Positions 9,064 to 17,571 of a stretch of 64,000 nt of DNA are shown one piece after another. The notes beneath the pieces are model-generated. The model did not search any database, was not told the origin of the DNA, and saw only the letters and a program-made list of their open reading frames with translations. Origin of the DNA: Hymenobacter cellulosilyticus (GTDB lineage Bacteria > Bacteroidota > Bacteroidia > Cytophagales > Hymenobacteraceae); assembly GCF_022919215.1 (NCBI RefSeq), contig NZ_CP095046.1, forward strand, positions 5,446,501 to 5,510,500, read 5' to 3'. Position 1 is the stretch's first letter, and the number at the start of each line of letters is the position of its first letter. A program made the translations under genes and the position numbers.

Positions 9064-9562
9064 ATGCCCGCGCTACCAAAACCACCCGCATTCGGCTGCG
9101 GCCCGCCGACACGTCTAAGGTTCCTTTCTGGGGCAGATGCTTATTGGCGGCCTCTGGATTGCCTACACGCTGTTCCTGATTGTTTCCGACGAAGGCCACC
9201 TGGACTACCACTTTCTGCACTACGTATTCCTGGTGTTCAGCTTGGTGTACATTGGCTACGTGTTGGTACACAATGCGCCAATTTTCGGTACCCAGAGCTA
9301 CTTGGAGTTTACGCCCGGCTACATCGTGCACAAAGGCGGCCTGTTCCGGCCCAAGCAGGTTTTCGCCGCCGAGGACATCGAGGCCATTGACCTGGCCCCC
9401 ATGCAGCTGCGCATCCGCCTGCACTCCAACGACCTGTACACGCTGAACCTGCGAGAGGTAAAAGGCCCGAAGCGCCGGGAAAACTTCCGCAACGAAATCC
9501 GGCAGTTCGCTGCCCAGTACAACATCACCCTGCGCGAAACGGCCCCGGCCCCACGTATCTAG
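9064..9562 (+). CDS. hypothetical membrane protein with PH-like domain, N-terminal frame broken
   Basis: Protein of about 166 residues if two single bases are added: one in the CCC at 9067-9069 and one in the GGGG at 9130-9133. The repaired N-terminus is MPRATKTTRIRLRPADTSK, then VPFWGQMLIGGLWIAYTLFL. Two membrane helices (LIGGLWIAYTLFLIV and FLHYVFLVFSLVYIGYVLV) are followed by a cytosolic beta-rich domain (YLEFTPGYIVHKGG, IEAIDLAPMQLRIRL) resembling bacterial PH-like domains. The intermediate reading frame carrying ADTSKVPFWG is the evidence for two breaks rather than one. Uninterrupted reading from 9137 gives only 141 residues. Function unknown. Terminated by the hairpin at 9582. Confidence 0.65.
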
Positions 9563-9581
9563 CGAGTAACGACATAGAGAT

Positions 9582-9611
9582 AGAAAAGCCCGCTTTGCAG
9601 CGGGCTTTTCT
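9582..9611. terminator. bidirectional terminator
   Basis: AGAAAAGCCCG / CGGGCTTTTCT stem of 11 bp with an 8-base loop, lying between two convergent genes (ending at 9562 and 9613). T tracts occur on both strands. Confidence 0.85.
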
Positions 9612-9612
9612 A

Positions 9613-10266
9613 TTACCGGGCAGCTTGCCTCATGCGCACACTATCCACTCGGGCGCGGACAAACTTTCCTTGCGGAGTAACAGAGTAGTCGGTCACCACC
9701 GAGTCCCAGAATCCTGGTTGCCCATCGTCTTCACTATCCTGCTCCAACTCCGTAACGCGGAGCCGAATCTGCTGAGTATTCATAGTAGCCGTGGCGCTCC
9801 ACATGCCATCCATGCCGGTATTTGCAATAGTAGCCCAGTCGATTACCTTTTTTCCGTCGGGGCTGAACGTCACGTAGTAGACATCGGAACAGCAGTCCTC
9901 GTGCCGGTACAGGTAAGACACAATCATAAACTCTTTGCAGCGCACCGTGTCCAGGGCGTACAGCTCCCAGTACTTATTATAGTCTTTAAAAAGACGAGGC
10001 AACTGGGGGTTCTGGCGCACCATTTCGGCTACCAGCGTAGTGCTCAACTTGGCCTGCTCAGCTGTTTTGGGACTCGCCTCAACCATTTTCAGGTCGTATT
10101 CCGGTAGCAGGCAGGGCGGTTGCTCACTCGGAGGAATAGCGGCTATCGGAACTTGTGCAGCTTCTTTCACCGCGCCAGTTTTCTCGGCGGCCGGACCACT
10201 GCAGGCTGCTACTGTCAGGCCAAGTGTGGCAGACACCAGCAAGAAAGTAATGCTGCGGGCTCCCAT
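9613..10266 (-). CDS. hypothetical lipoprotein downstream of dnaA
   Basis: 217-residue protein with a lipoprotein signal: hydrophobic segment ITFLLVSATLGLTVAAC, Cys about residue 22, followed by SGPAAEK. The mature part contains a Cys pair in RHEDCCSDVYYVTFSPDGKK and is mostly polar beta/alpha. No catalytic motif seen. It starts 9 bases after the dnaA stop on the same strand, so it is probably read from the dnaA transcript. Lipidation is well supported; the role is unknown. Confidence 0.8.
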   Translation of the reverse strand: MGARSITFLLVSATLGLTVAACSGPAAEKTGAVKEAAQVPIAAIPPSEQPPCLLPEYDLKMVEASPKTAEQAKLSTTLVAEMVRQNPQLPRLFKDYNKYWELYALDTVRCKEFMIVSYLYRHEDCCSDVYYVTFSPDGKKVIDWATIANTGMDGMWSATATMNTQQIRLRVTELEQDSEDDGQPGFWDSVVTDYSVTPQGKFVRARVDSVRMRQAAR

Positions 10267-10275
10267 CCGGCCAGT

Positions 10276-11772
10276 CTACTTGCCCGCAAACTTCTTGCGC
10301 AGGTCCACTATCGTGTTGCGGAAGTTTTTGTCGCTGTCAATCAGGTCCGAAACGGTCTGGACGGAGTGGATGACGGTGCTATGGTCGCGGCCGCCGAAAT
10401 GGAAACCGATGCTTTTGAGCGAGTGGCTGGTGTGCTCCTTGGCAAAGTACATGGCCACCTGCCGCGCCGTCACGACTTCCTTCTTGCGGGTTTTGGCCTT
10501 GAGCAAATCCAGGGAAATGCCAAAGTACTCGGCCACGGTCTTCTGAATGAAGTCCAGGTTCACCTCGGCCTCCACTTCCTCAATGATGTGGCGTAGGGCC
10601 TGCTTGGCCATTTCCAGATCAATTTCCCGGCGGTTCAGGCTACTCTGGGCCACCAGCGAGATCAGCACGCCTTCCAGCTCCCGCACGTTGGTATTAACCG
10701 AGTGGGCCAGGTATTCCACCACCTGGGGCGGAATGTCGATGCCGTCCTGCTCCATCTTGTTCTGGATGATGGCCATGCGGGTCTCGAAGTCGGGGCTCTG
10801 CAAGTCAGCCGTCAGGCCCCACTTAAAGCGCGACAGAAGTCGGTCTTCCAAGCCATTCAGGTCGCGGGGTGGCCTATCGGAGGTCATCACGATCTGCTTG
10901 CCGGCCTGGTGCAGGTGGTTGAAGATATGAAAGAACATCTCCTGGGTTTTGTCCTTGCCCGAGAGGAACTGCACGTCGTCCAGAATCAGGATATCAACCA
11001 GCAGGTAGAAGTTGGCAAAGTCCTGCACCCCGTTGTTGCGCAGGCTTTCGATAAACTGGTTCGTGAACTTCTCGGCCGAGACGTAGAGCACGAACTTGTC
11101 GGGCGAGGTGGCCTTGATATGGTTGCCAATGGCCTGCACCAGGTGCGTTTTGCCCAACCCCACGCCACCGTATACCATCAGCGGGTTGAAGGAGGTCGTG
11201 CCGGGCTTGTTGGCCACGGCGAGGCCGGCTGAGCGGGCCAGGCGGTTACAGTCGCCCTCCACGTAGTTCTCAAACGAGTACGTACCGTTCAGCTGCGACT
11301 TCACGTAGTTCCGGTCAATGGCCTTGGTGGCTTCGAACGGGTTGCGCAGGGTATTACTGGTATCCGGGGCAGCAGCGGCGGCGGCCACGTTGCGGGCCGA
11401 GCCGGTGAGGGCACTAGCCGCAATGGCTCCGGCCGTCGAAGCCGCCTGGGTAGGAGCCGCAGCTTTGCGGGCCGTGGGAATATTGACCGTGCGGGGCTTG
11501 TTCTGACTGTTGCCCTGATCTACCACAATGGAGTACTCCAGCCGCCCTTCCGGCCCCAGCTCCTGGTAGATGCCTTTCTTTAATACATCGACATAGTGCT
11601 CCTCCAGCCATTCGTAGAAAAACTGGCTGGGCACTTGGATGATCAAAACGTTATTGTGGAGCTGCACCGGCACAATTGGCTCAAACCACGTGCGGAAGCT
11701 CTGCTCACCAATGTTAGCCTTGATGACGCGAAGACAGTTGGCCCATACGGTTCGGCAATCCTTCAGCATCAA
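10276..11772 (-). CDS. dnaA: chromosomal replication initiator protein DnaA
   Basis: ATP-dependent initiator that binds DnaA boxes at oriC and loads the helicase. The 498-residue product shows all four domains: domain I (residues 5-80, VWANCLRVIKANIGEQSFRTW), an Ala/Thr-rich linker (about 105-150), the AAA+ domain with Walker A GGVGLGKTH and Walker B ILILDD, sensor region MTSDRPPRDLNGLEDRL, and the domain IV helix-turn-helix with GGRDHSTVIHS. Length and start are standard. The ATG at 11772 follows another ATG-free stretch with one DnaA-box-like site about 95 bases upstream. A lipoprotein gene follows 9 bases after the stop. Confidence 0.98.
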   Translation of the reverse strand: MMLKDCRTVWANCLRVIKANIGEQSFRTWFEPIVPVQLHNNVLIIQVPSQFFYEWLEEHYVDVLKKGIYQELGPEGRLEYSIVVDQGNSQNKPRTVNIPTARKAAAPTQAASTAGAIAASALTGSARNVAAAAAAPDTSNTLRNPFEATKAIDRNYVKSQLNGTYSFENYVEGDCNRLARSAGLAVANKPGTTSFNPLMVYGGVGLGKTHLVQAIGNHIKATSPDKFVLYVSAEKFTNQFIESLRNNGVQDFANFYLLVDILILDDVQFLSGKDKTQEMFFHIFNHLHQAGKQIVMTSDRPPRDLNGLEDRLLSRFKWGLTADLQSPDFETRMAIIQNKMEQDGIDIPPQVVEYLAHSVNTNVRELEGVLISLVAQSSLNRREIDLEMAKQALRHIIEEVEAEVNLDFIQKTVAEYFGISLDLLKAKTRKKEVVTARQVAMYFAKEHTSHSLKSIGFHFGGRDHSTVIHSVQTVSDLIDSDKNFRNTIVDLRKKFAGK

Positions 11773-11865
11773 TTAGTTAAGACAAAAGCAACAAGTGCTT
11801 AGCGGGCGGACAATAGGGTCAGAAACGGCCCATTTCGGAGCCGTTTTTTCTAGGGGAGACAAAAA

Positions 11866-11874
11866 TGTGGAAAA
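11866..11874 (-). promoter_or_regulatory. single DnaA-box-like 9-mer upstream of dnaA
   Basis: Minus strand TTTTCCACA, a match to the consensus TTWTNCACA, in the 139-base gap between dnaA and the 5'-nucleotidase gene. One site alone could serve autoregulation. No cluster that would mark oriC was seen here. Confidence 0.35.
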
Positions 11875-11911
11875 GTCAGGATACAAAAAAACGCTGTTTT
11901 CCTTGCTTTTC

Positions 11912-12837
11912 TCACGCCGTCGTCACAGGTACTACGGCTGAGCTGGCCACGGCTAGGCGTTTGGTCCCGTGCTCGAAGGAATAGTCGAGGCGGCCCAGGT
12001 GAATGCCGGACCAGCCGACCTGATTAATCAGCGTACTACGGCCGGCAGCGCCTTCTATTACGTCGGGCTTTTCCAGGAACGTGTGCGTGTGCCCACCCAA
12101 AATCAGGTCGATGCCGGGCACCTGAGCGGCTAGCTTGTGGTCGTCGATTTTGGCGCTTTCGTACTTGTAGCCCAGGTGGGAAAGGCAAATCACCATGTCG
12201 CACCGCTCGGCACCGCGCAGCGTGGCCACCATGGTCTGCGACACAGCCACCGGGTCGAGGTACTTGGTGCCGCCGATGTTGCGGTCCGAAATCAGGCCCT
12301 GCATTTCAATGCCGATACCGAACACACCAATGCGCATGCCGGCCTTTTCGAACACCTTATATGGCTTGAACTGCCCGGCCAGAATGGTCTGGGAGAAGTC
12401 GTAGTTGGCAATCAGGAAGGGAAAGCCGGCGTTGGGCAGCTGCTTTTTCAGCCCTTCCAGGCCGTTGTCGAAGTCGTGGTTGCCCAGGGTACTGGCGTCG
12501 TAGGCCATCTGCGTCATCAGCTTGTACTCCAGCTCCCCGTTGAAGAAGTTGAAGTAGGGCGTACCCTGCCAGATGTCGCCCGAGTCGAGCAGCAGCACGT
12601 TGGGCTCCTGCTTACGAATCTGCTCAATGAGGCTGGCGCGCCGGGCCATACCACCCATGCCGGCCCACTGCGCGCTGTTGTCCGGAAAAGGCTCAATGCG
12701 CGAATGCATGTCGTTGGTGTGCAGAATGGTCAGGCGCACGTTTTTGGTATCGCGGCCTACCGCGGGCAAACTCAGGCCCATCAGGCCCAGGCCGGCAGCC
12801 CCAGCGACGTATGCTTGATAAAATCGCGACGGTTCAT
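11912..12837 (-). CDS. metallophosphatase, 5'-nucleotidase N-terminal domain protein, Tat signal; frame broken
   Basis: Catalytic half of a UshA-type 5'-nucleotidase: calcineurin-like phosphoesterase, two-metal. Motifs in order: ILHTNDMHSR, DSGDIWQGTP, TLGNHDFDNG, LSHLGY and GGHTHTF. The N-terminus has a twin-arginine export signal (MNRRDFIKHTSLG) in a different frame from the body. Adding one base to the four-C run at 12799-12802 gives HTSLGAAGLGLMGLSLPAVG, a complete Tat signal, and a 308-residue protein. The nucleotide-binding C-terminal domain is not in this protein but in the gene at 13009, upstream on the same strand. The pair together makes one periplasmic enzyme. Confidence 0.9.
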
Positions 12838-12860
12838 CTTGGTTAAGGTGCTAATGGGGA

Positions 12861-12988
12861 AATGTGCTCAGGTGCTAATGTGAGTTGAATGTGAGAAATG
12901 TGGAAAATGTGTTAGGCGGCTTGCTTTCTGTAGTATGGATAAAAACTACGGTCAGTTACCCATCTACTAATCAGCACCTGAGCACATT
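12861..12988. repeat. inverted repeat with ATGTG-rich tract between the two nucleotidase genes
   Basis: AATGTGCTCAGGTGCT (12861-12876) recurs inverted at 12973-12988. Both arms are flanked by more ATGTG/CACAT words, and a DnaA-box-like TGTGGAAAA lies at 12899-12907. It sits in the 171-base gap between co-directional genes. It may be a dispersed intergenic element; function unknown. Confidence 0.6.
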
Positions 12989-13008
12989 TTCACATCAGCA
13001 CATTCAAA

Positions 13009-13770
13009 TCACATTACTTTCACTCTGCCTTCAACTTTGGCTTCCAGCGGCTTGCCTTGCTTGGTGAGGCTGCGGATGTGGTCCACAATGGCTGTGCGCA
13101 GCAGCACGCCAGTACTACGGGGCTTGATAGCCTTGAAGAACACCATCTGGTCGCCGCCGCCGGCCAGGTAGTCGGAAATGGCGATGGTGTAGGTGCGGCT
13201 CGGGTCGAAGGGCTTGCCGCCGATAAGCACATTGGCAGCCTTCCCGTCGGCACCCACGGTGTAGGTCACGTTCGACAGCGCCATTTTAATGCGGGCCGCA
13301 TAGTTGAGCATTTCCTGCATTACCGGGCCGGGCGTATCAAGTACCACTAGCTCGTTTTCGAAAGGCATCAGCTCGAAGATGGAGCCCATGGTAACGGGAC
13401 CGGCGGGCAAGGCGGCGCGCAGGCCGCCGTTGGTCATCACGCCCACGTCGATGGGCTGGCCCAGGGCCTGGGTGGCCCGTTCCCGCTGCACGTCGGCCAC
13501 AAGGTTAGCCAGCGGCGACTCCCCGTTGTTCTTGGTAATAGCCACTGGAGCCACGCCCAGCACTTCGGTCATCTGCTGCGTAACGCGCTGCTTGTAGGGC
13601 TCGATGGTAGCAGCGGCCTTGGGGTCTTCGGGCTGGGTCTTACTAACGGGCTGAGCCGTTACGGAACCCAGAGCCGGCTTAGCCTGATACACGCCGCGCT
13701 GACAGCCGAAGGTGAGCGAGGCCGCCAGCAGGAAACTCAGCGCCGAGACGTTGGAACGGAAAAAGGACAT
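13009..13770 (-). CDS. 5'-nucleotidase C-terminal domain lipoprotein
   Basis: 253-residue exported protein with a lipoprotein signal (ALSFLLAASLTFGC, Cys at about residue 23). The body matches the 5'-nucleotidase C-terminal domain that binds the nucleoside: NNGESPLANLVADVQR, DVGVMTNGGLRAALPAG, a SIFELMPFENELVV-type segment and YTIAISDYLAGGGDQM. The catalytic metallophosphatase half is the next gene on the same strand (11912-12837). Splitting the two UshA domains over adjacent genes is known in Bacteroidota. One half is Tat-exported and the other is a lipoprotein, so the enzyme must assemble in the periplasm (inference). Confidence 0.93.
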   Translation of the reverse strand: MSFFRSNVSALSFLLAASLTFGCQRGVYQAKPALGSVTAQPVSKTQPEDPKAAATIEPYKQRVTQQMTEVLGVAPVAITKNNGESPLANLVADVQRERATQALGQPIDVGVMTNGGLRAALPAGPVTMGSIFELMPFENELVVLDTPGPVMQEMLNYAARIKMALSNVTYTVGADGKAANVLIGGKPFDPSRTYTIAISDYLAGGGDQMVFFKAIKPRSTGVLLRTAIVDHIRSLTKQGKPLEAKVEGRVKVM

Positions 13771-14105
13771 GCAAGTAGGAATAGGCGGAAGGCAAAGGTA
13801 CGGCAGCCAGACTTATTTGGTGAGGTTAACGCCGAACAGTACGTAGTAGTGCCAGAATCAGTCTTGACTCCGAACTCCGGCGAAATAAGCGAACGGAGCA
13901 GCACCGCCGTGCCTAAGAACTTAAACCAGAGCCCTGAAGTCGTCAACTCCCAGCCCATGAAAGCGGGCCTGCTGGCCGCCGGCAGATAAAGTCTTAGGCA
14001 AACCCGGCCATCCGCCAGTCTTTGCGGTGGCTGTTCTAAGGCCAATCCGGTATCTTTAGGCCGTCCGATCCGGCAGTTCCGTTTTCTGGCTTCACCACCC
14101 TCCCA
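13771..14105. other. intergenic region, mutA promoter side
   Basis: 335 bases between divergent genes. No credible ORF or RNA seen. TATCTTTA at 14051-14058 is a near match to the -7 element TAnnTTTG, 48 bases before the mutA start. The same word TATCTTT occurs 44 bases before mutB. Confidence 0.4.
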
Positions 14106-15879
14106 ATGGCCGACACCCCGCGCGCTACGCCCGTCTCCTTTTCCGAATTTGAGTCCATCAGCACCGCGGCCTGGCAGGAACGCATCCGCCGCGACCTGAA
14201 AGGGGCCGACCCGGCAACGCTGGAGTGGACCACCCCGGACGGCCTGGTAGTGCAGCCTTTTTATCATCGGGAAGCCCTGGATCTACTGCCCACCACCGGG
14301 GCCACCAGCTCCGGCACCGACTGGCTGAACGTGCCGACCTACGCCGTGGGCGCCGCCGATAAAGGCCACACGGCCATCGACCAGGCCGCCGATGCCCTGC
14401 AGCGTGGCGCCGATGGGGTTTACTTCGAGCTGACCGACGCCGCCGCCTTCGACGTGACCTACCTGCACGAGAAACTGCCGCTGGCCACTACGTACGTGGG
14501 CTATGCCGTCCGGCTGGGCGTGGCCAGCTTTGTGGAACGCCTGCTGGCTACCGGCACTTCTTCGCTACGCGGCTTCCTGCGCTTCGACCCCGTGACGGAC
14601 CATGCCCCGACCTCCCCACCAGCTGGCCGAGCTGCGCACGGTGCTAGGACTCACCAGCGCTATGCCGGAATTCCGGGCCCTGACGCTCAACGGCGCATTC
14701 TTTGCCAACCGCGGCGGCACCGTTACCCAGCAAATCGGCTTCGTGTTGGCGGCGGCGGCTACGTATCTGGAGCAGCTGCCGGCGGCCGACGTAACCCGGG
14801 CCCAGGTAGCGGCTGCCCTGCAGATACAGATAGCCCTGAACCCGAACTACTTTTTTGAAATAGCGAAGCTGCGAGCCCTGCGCCGCCTGTTAGCCACCTT
14901 GCTGCACGCTTTCGAACTGCCCACGGACCTGGCCCCGACCCTGCCTATTTTCGCCGTTACCTCCACCTGGTCCCAGACTACGCTCGACCCGCATACCAAC
15001 CTGCTGCGCGTCACGACCGAAACCATGGCTGCCGTGCTGGGTGGGGCTACGGCCGTCAGCGTGGCTCCTTTTGACCGACTCTACCAAAGCCCGAACGAGT
15101 TTTCGAGTCGCCTGGCCCGCAACCTGCCCGTGATTCTGCGGGAAGAAGCCGGTCTGAACCGCGTAGCCGACCCCGCGGCGGGCTCCTACTACCTCGAAAC
15201 CATTACCGATCAGCTGGCCCAGGACGCCTGGGCCCTGTTTCAGCGCGTCGATGCTGCCGGTGGACTGCCCTCAGCCCTGGGTATGGTATTGCAGGAGCTG
15301 CACGTGGTGGCCCAGGCTCAGTTTCAGCGTATTGCTTCCGGCGAGCAGGTGATTGTGGGCACCAACCGGTTTCAGAACGCCCAGGAGCATTTCGACTACA
15401 ACCCCAAGCGCCTGCTGCGCAGCAAGGACTTTGACTCGACGCGGGCGGCCTACCCATCGGAGGTGCTGCGGCTGGCTACGGCCCTGCACTTCCAGCGCCG
15501 CGAGAAGAAGCGCCGCCGGGCGGCCGTGGTGCTGCTGGGCACCCACACCAACCAGCTGATTCTGGAGTCTTTTCTGCGGCTACTGCCCATGCAGGAACGG
15601 TTAGCCCTGAAAGCGAGCCACCCGGAAGGCACCCTCTCGGTGCTGTTTTCGACGCCCGAAGCCGCTACGCTGATGTATGCCACGCCCGACCAGTTTGGGC
15701 ACTTTGCCCGGGTGGTATGTCGCGTGCCCGTCGATGAGCCCGACTTCATCCCGCCCACCCTGCTCACCGCCGACCTGGACACGATGCAGGAAGCCGTGTC
15801 ACTTTTCGGGTTCAAGGAATTTACGGTGGAAGGGTATAGCACCGAAGACGTGCTGGCCCGCCTACAAGGCCGGCGCTAA
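14106..15879 (+). CDS. mutA: methylmalonyl-CoA mutase small subunit, frame broken
   Basis: Non-catalytic partner of the adenosylcobalamin-dependent mutase that interconverts methylmalonyl-CoA and succinyl-CoA. The first frame (ATG 14106) carries FSEFESISTAAWQERI, then LEWTTPDGLVVQPFY. A second frame from about 14615 carries GLTSAMPEFRALTLNG, NYFFEIAKLRALRRL and ADPAAGSYYLETITDQLA. It lacks the B12-binding DxHxxG, as expected for the small subunit. The frames differ by +1 between 14605 and 14622 (GCCCCGACCTCCCCACCAG). Two added C bases give HAPDLPTQLAEL; one removed base would also join them. Repaired length is 591 residues. The terminator follows 16 bases after the stop, so mutB has its own promoter. 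Confidence 0.9.
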
Positions 15880-15894
15880 ACCTCCTCACAATGC

Positions 15895-15932
15895 AAAAAA
15901 GGCCGTTACCACGCGTGGTAACGGCCTTTTTT
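15895..15932. terminator. strong terminator after mutA
   Basis: Perfect 13-bp stem GGCCGTTACCACG / CGTGGTAACGGCC with almost no loop, with an A run before it and a T run after it, so it can act on both strands. Confidence 0.9.
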
Positions 15933-15946
15933 TGGGCACTGTAGGC

Positions 15947-16166
15947 TTACTTGGTAAGAGAGTGGCCCACCAGAAAATTGACATTCGTGAAGGTTGAGGA
16001 AAGCTCCTGGTTAGCCGGGCCAGTGCTTTTCTCTGCCCGCAGTCTGATTGACAGAGGCCGCCCCCAGGCAGTATCAGCTCAGCACCTACTCCGGCACCCA
16101 AGCCCCACGCTGATGCTGATAGGATTCGTTGCCAGTCGGGTAGCGGGGTGCAGGATGCTTGCGGGT
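15947..16166 (-). pseudogene. remnant of an outer-membrane beta-barrel C-terminus
   Basis: Directly after the stop of the neighbouring barrel gene, another stretch reads as a barrel C-terminus: WGLGAGVGAELILPG in one frame and RPLSIRLRAEKSTGPANQE then SSTFTNVNFLVGHSLTK-stop in the next. Adding one G in the G run near 16065 joins them. Its order (GAGV, LP-G, alternating strands, final VNFLVGHSLTK) parallels the end of the adjacent gene (GAGVEVAMPAGN, VSLLIGYTLGR). There is no start or N-terminal part, so it is read as the leftover tail of a duplicated paralogue. Confidence 0.5.
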
Positions 16167-17424
16167 TTAGCGGCCTAGCGTGTAGCCTATCAAGAGGGAA
16201 ACACTTCTTAGAGTGGAACCGTCTACCGCTACGGATGGGCCTGGCGAGGCTGATGCCCGTGCCCCCAACCACAACGTGTTACCAGCAGGCATCGCTACTT
16301 CTACTCCAGCTCCGGCTTCCCCCCGTAGGTAAGATCGAAATGAGATCCTAGCAGTTCGTTGGTATAATAAGTATTATTGCCAGTAGTCGTATAGGTCACG
16401 TAGTCCTGTTTCACGCGGACAAGCATATTGAGGGACAAGCCGCCTTCAAGGTATGGCCGCAGGCGGTGTTGACCAATGCGGTAGCGTACCATCGCCGAAA
16501 GCACCGCGTAGTCAAGCTCCATGAGCGCCTTCTTGTTGACCGCCGCCTGGGGATAGAAACTACGCTCGGAAGTAAAAGTACGCCCGGGCTCGTATACCAA
16601 GGCAGCTCGCACCGTAAAGGGAGCTCCCTTAAAACCTGGTGTATAGACTGCTTCCAGCCCGGCTTTCAGAGTGCTTTTCCCCTCGTACACCTGGTCGTAG
16701 TCGCTGGTGTTATTCCCCTTTCCCATGATGAACTGGTCGTAAACGCTCAGGCCGGCCACTAAACCAAAGTCAAAGCTGCCGCGCTTGGCAGCTTTCTTAC
16801 CTACCGTCTGGGGGAGGCACACAGGTTGTAGTTGCGCACCGCTTTTTCTAGATCGGCCAGCCGGAATTCCACAGTGTTCGTCCGCCGGGCCTGAGCCGGG
16901 CAGGCCTGGAATGCCTGGGCCAGCGTGTCTTGGTAAAGCCGTTGTTTGACCAGAAATTGCTGGGCTCCGCGCTTTATCGTGGCAGTACGAAGCTCCAGCT
17001 CCACCAGCTTGCCCGGCCGGTAACCCGCCAGGAAGAACCGCTCCGCGTTACCGTTCTGCAGTGCGTACAAGGTCAGAGCCCCACGGGTAACGACTTCCAG
17101 AAACACTGGCTGGGCCGCTGCACCGGCAATCAACGGCACCGTCTGGCTTTCGTAGCTCAGCCCGGCGGTGGTACCGTAGCCGCGAAGCTCGGCGGGCTGG
17201 TACTCTCTGATTGCGGCTTGGCCAGCGGCTTCAAATTCGCAGACCTGGGCGTTGCGTTGGGAGCGGCCTATTACTACAGTTCCCCGGACGGTGTCGCCGG
17301 CCACAGGCAAAATGTAGCCGGGCTGGCGGCCTATTTGTGCCTGGGCAGGATCAGCAACCAGTAAGCTTGCTCCTACTACGACTGATACAACACAGGAATA
17401 CCAGGAGAGTAAGTTTCTATTCAT
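16167..17424 (-). CDS. outer-membrane beta-barrel protein, frame broken twice
   Basis: About 419 residues when repaired. A signal peptide (residues 1-30, ending ADPAQAQ) precedes a beta-rich N-terminal domain with a Cys near the end (RLADLEKAVRNYNLCASP). Then comes a PorT-like eight-strand barrel: FDFGLVAGLSVYDQF, FTVRAALVYEPGRTF, LDYAVLSAMVRYRIG, RLRPYLEGGLSLNML. Breaks: one C missing in the five-C run on the coding strand (16810-16814), and one G missing in the G run near 16319-16324. After the second repair the frame runs EAGAGVEVAMPAGNTLWLG to a typical final strand VSLLIGYTLGR at 16167. It lies on the opposite strand between mutA and mutB. Confidence 0.75.
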
Positions 17425-17571
17425 TCACTTATTGAATAAAAGGTGATATCGGTAGTCAAATATAGAATAACATCTCCGATTCCTAAAGCGACTGGAAAAA
17501 TTCTTTCCCGTTAAACCAAGTATCTTTCCTGCCTCATTCTGTTTACGCCTCCCGGCTCTACGCTTGCCCCG

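Noticed and set aside
11773..11911. oriC next to dnaA
   Set aside because: Only one DnaA-box-like 9-mer and no clear AT-rich unwinding element.
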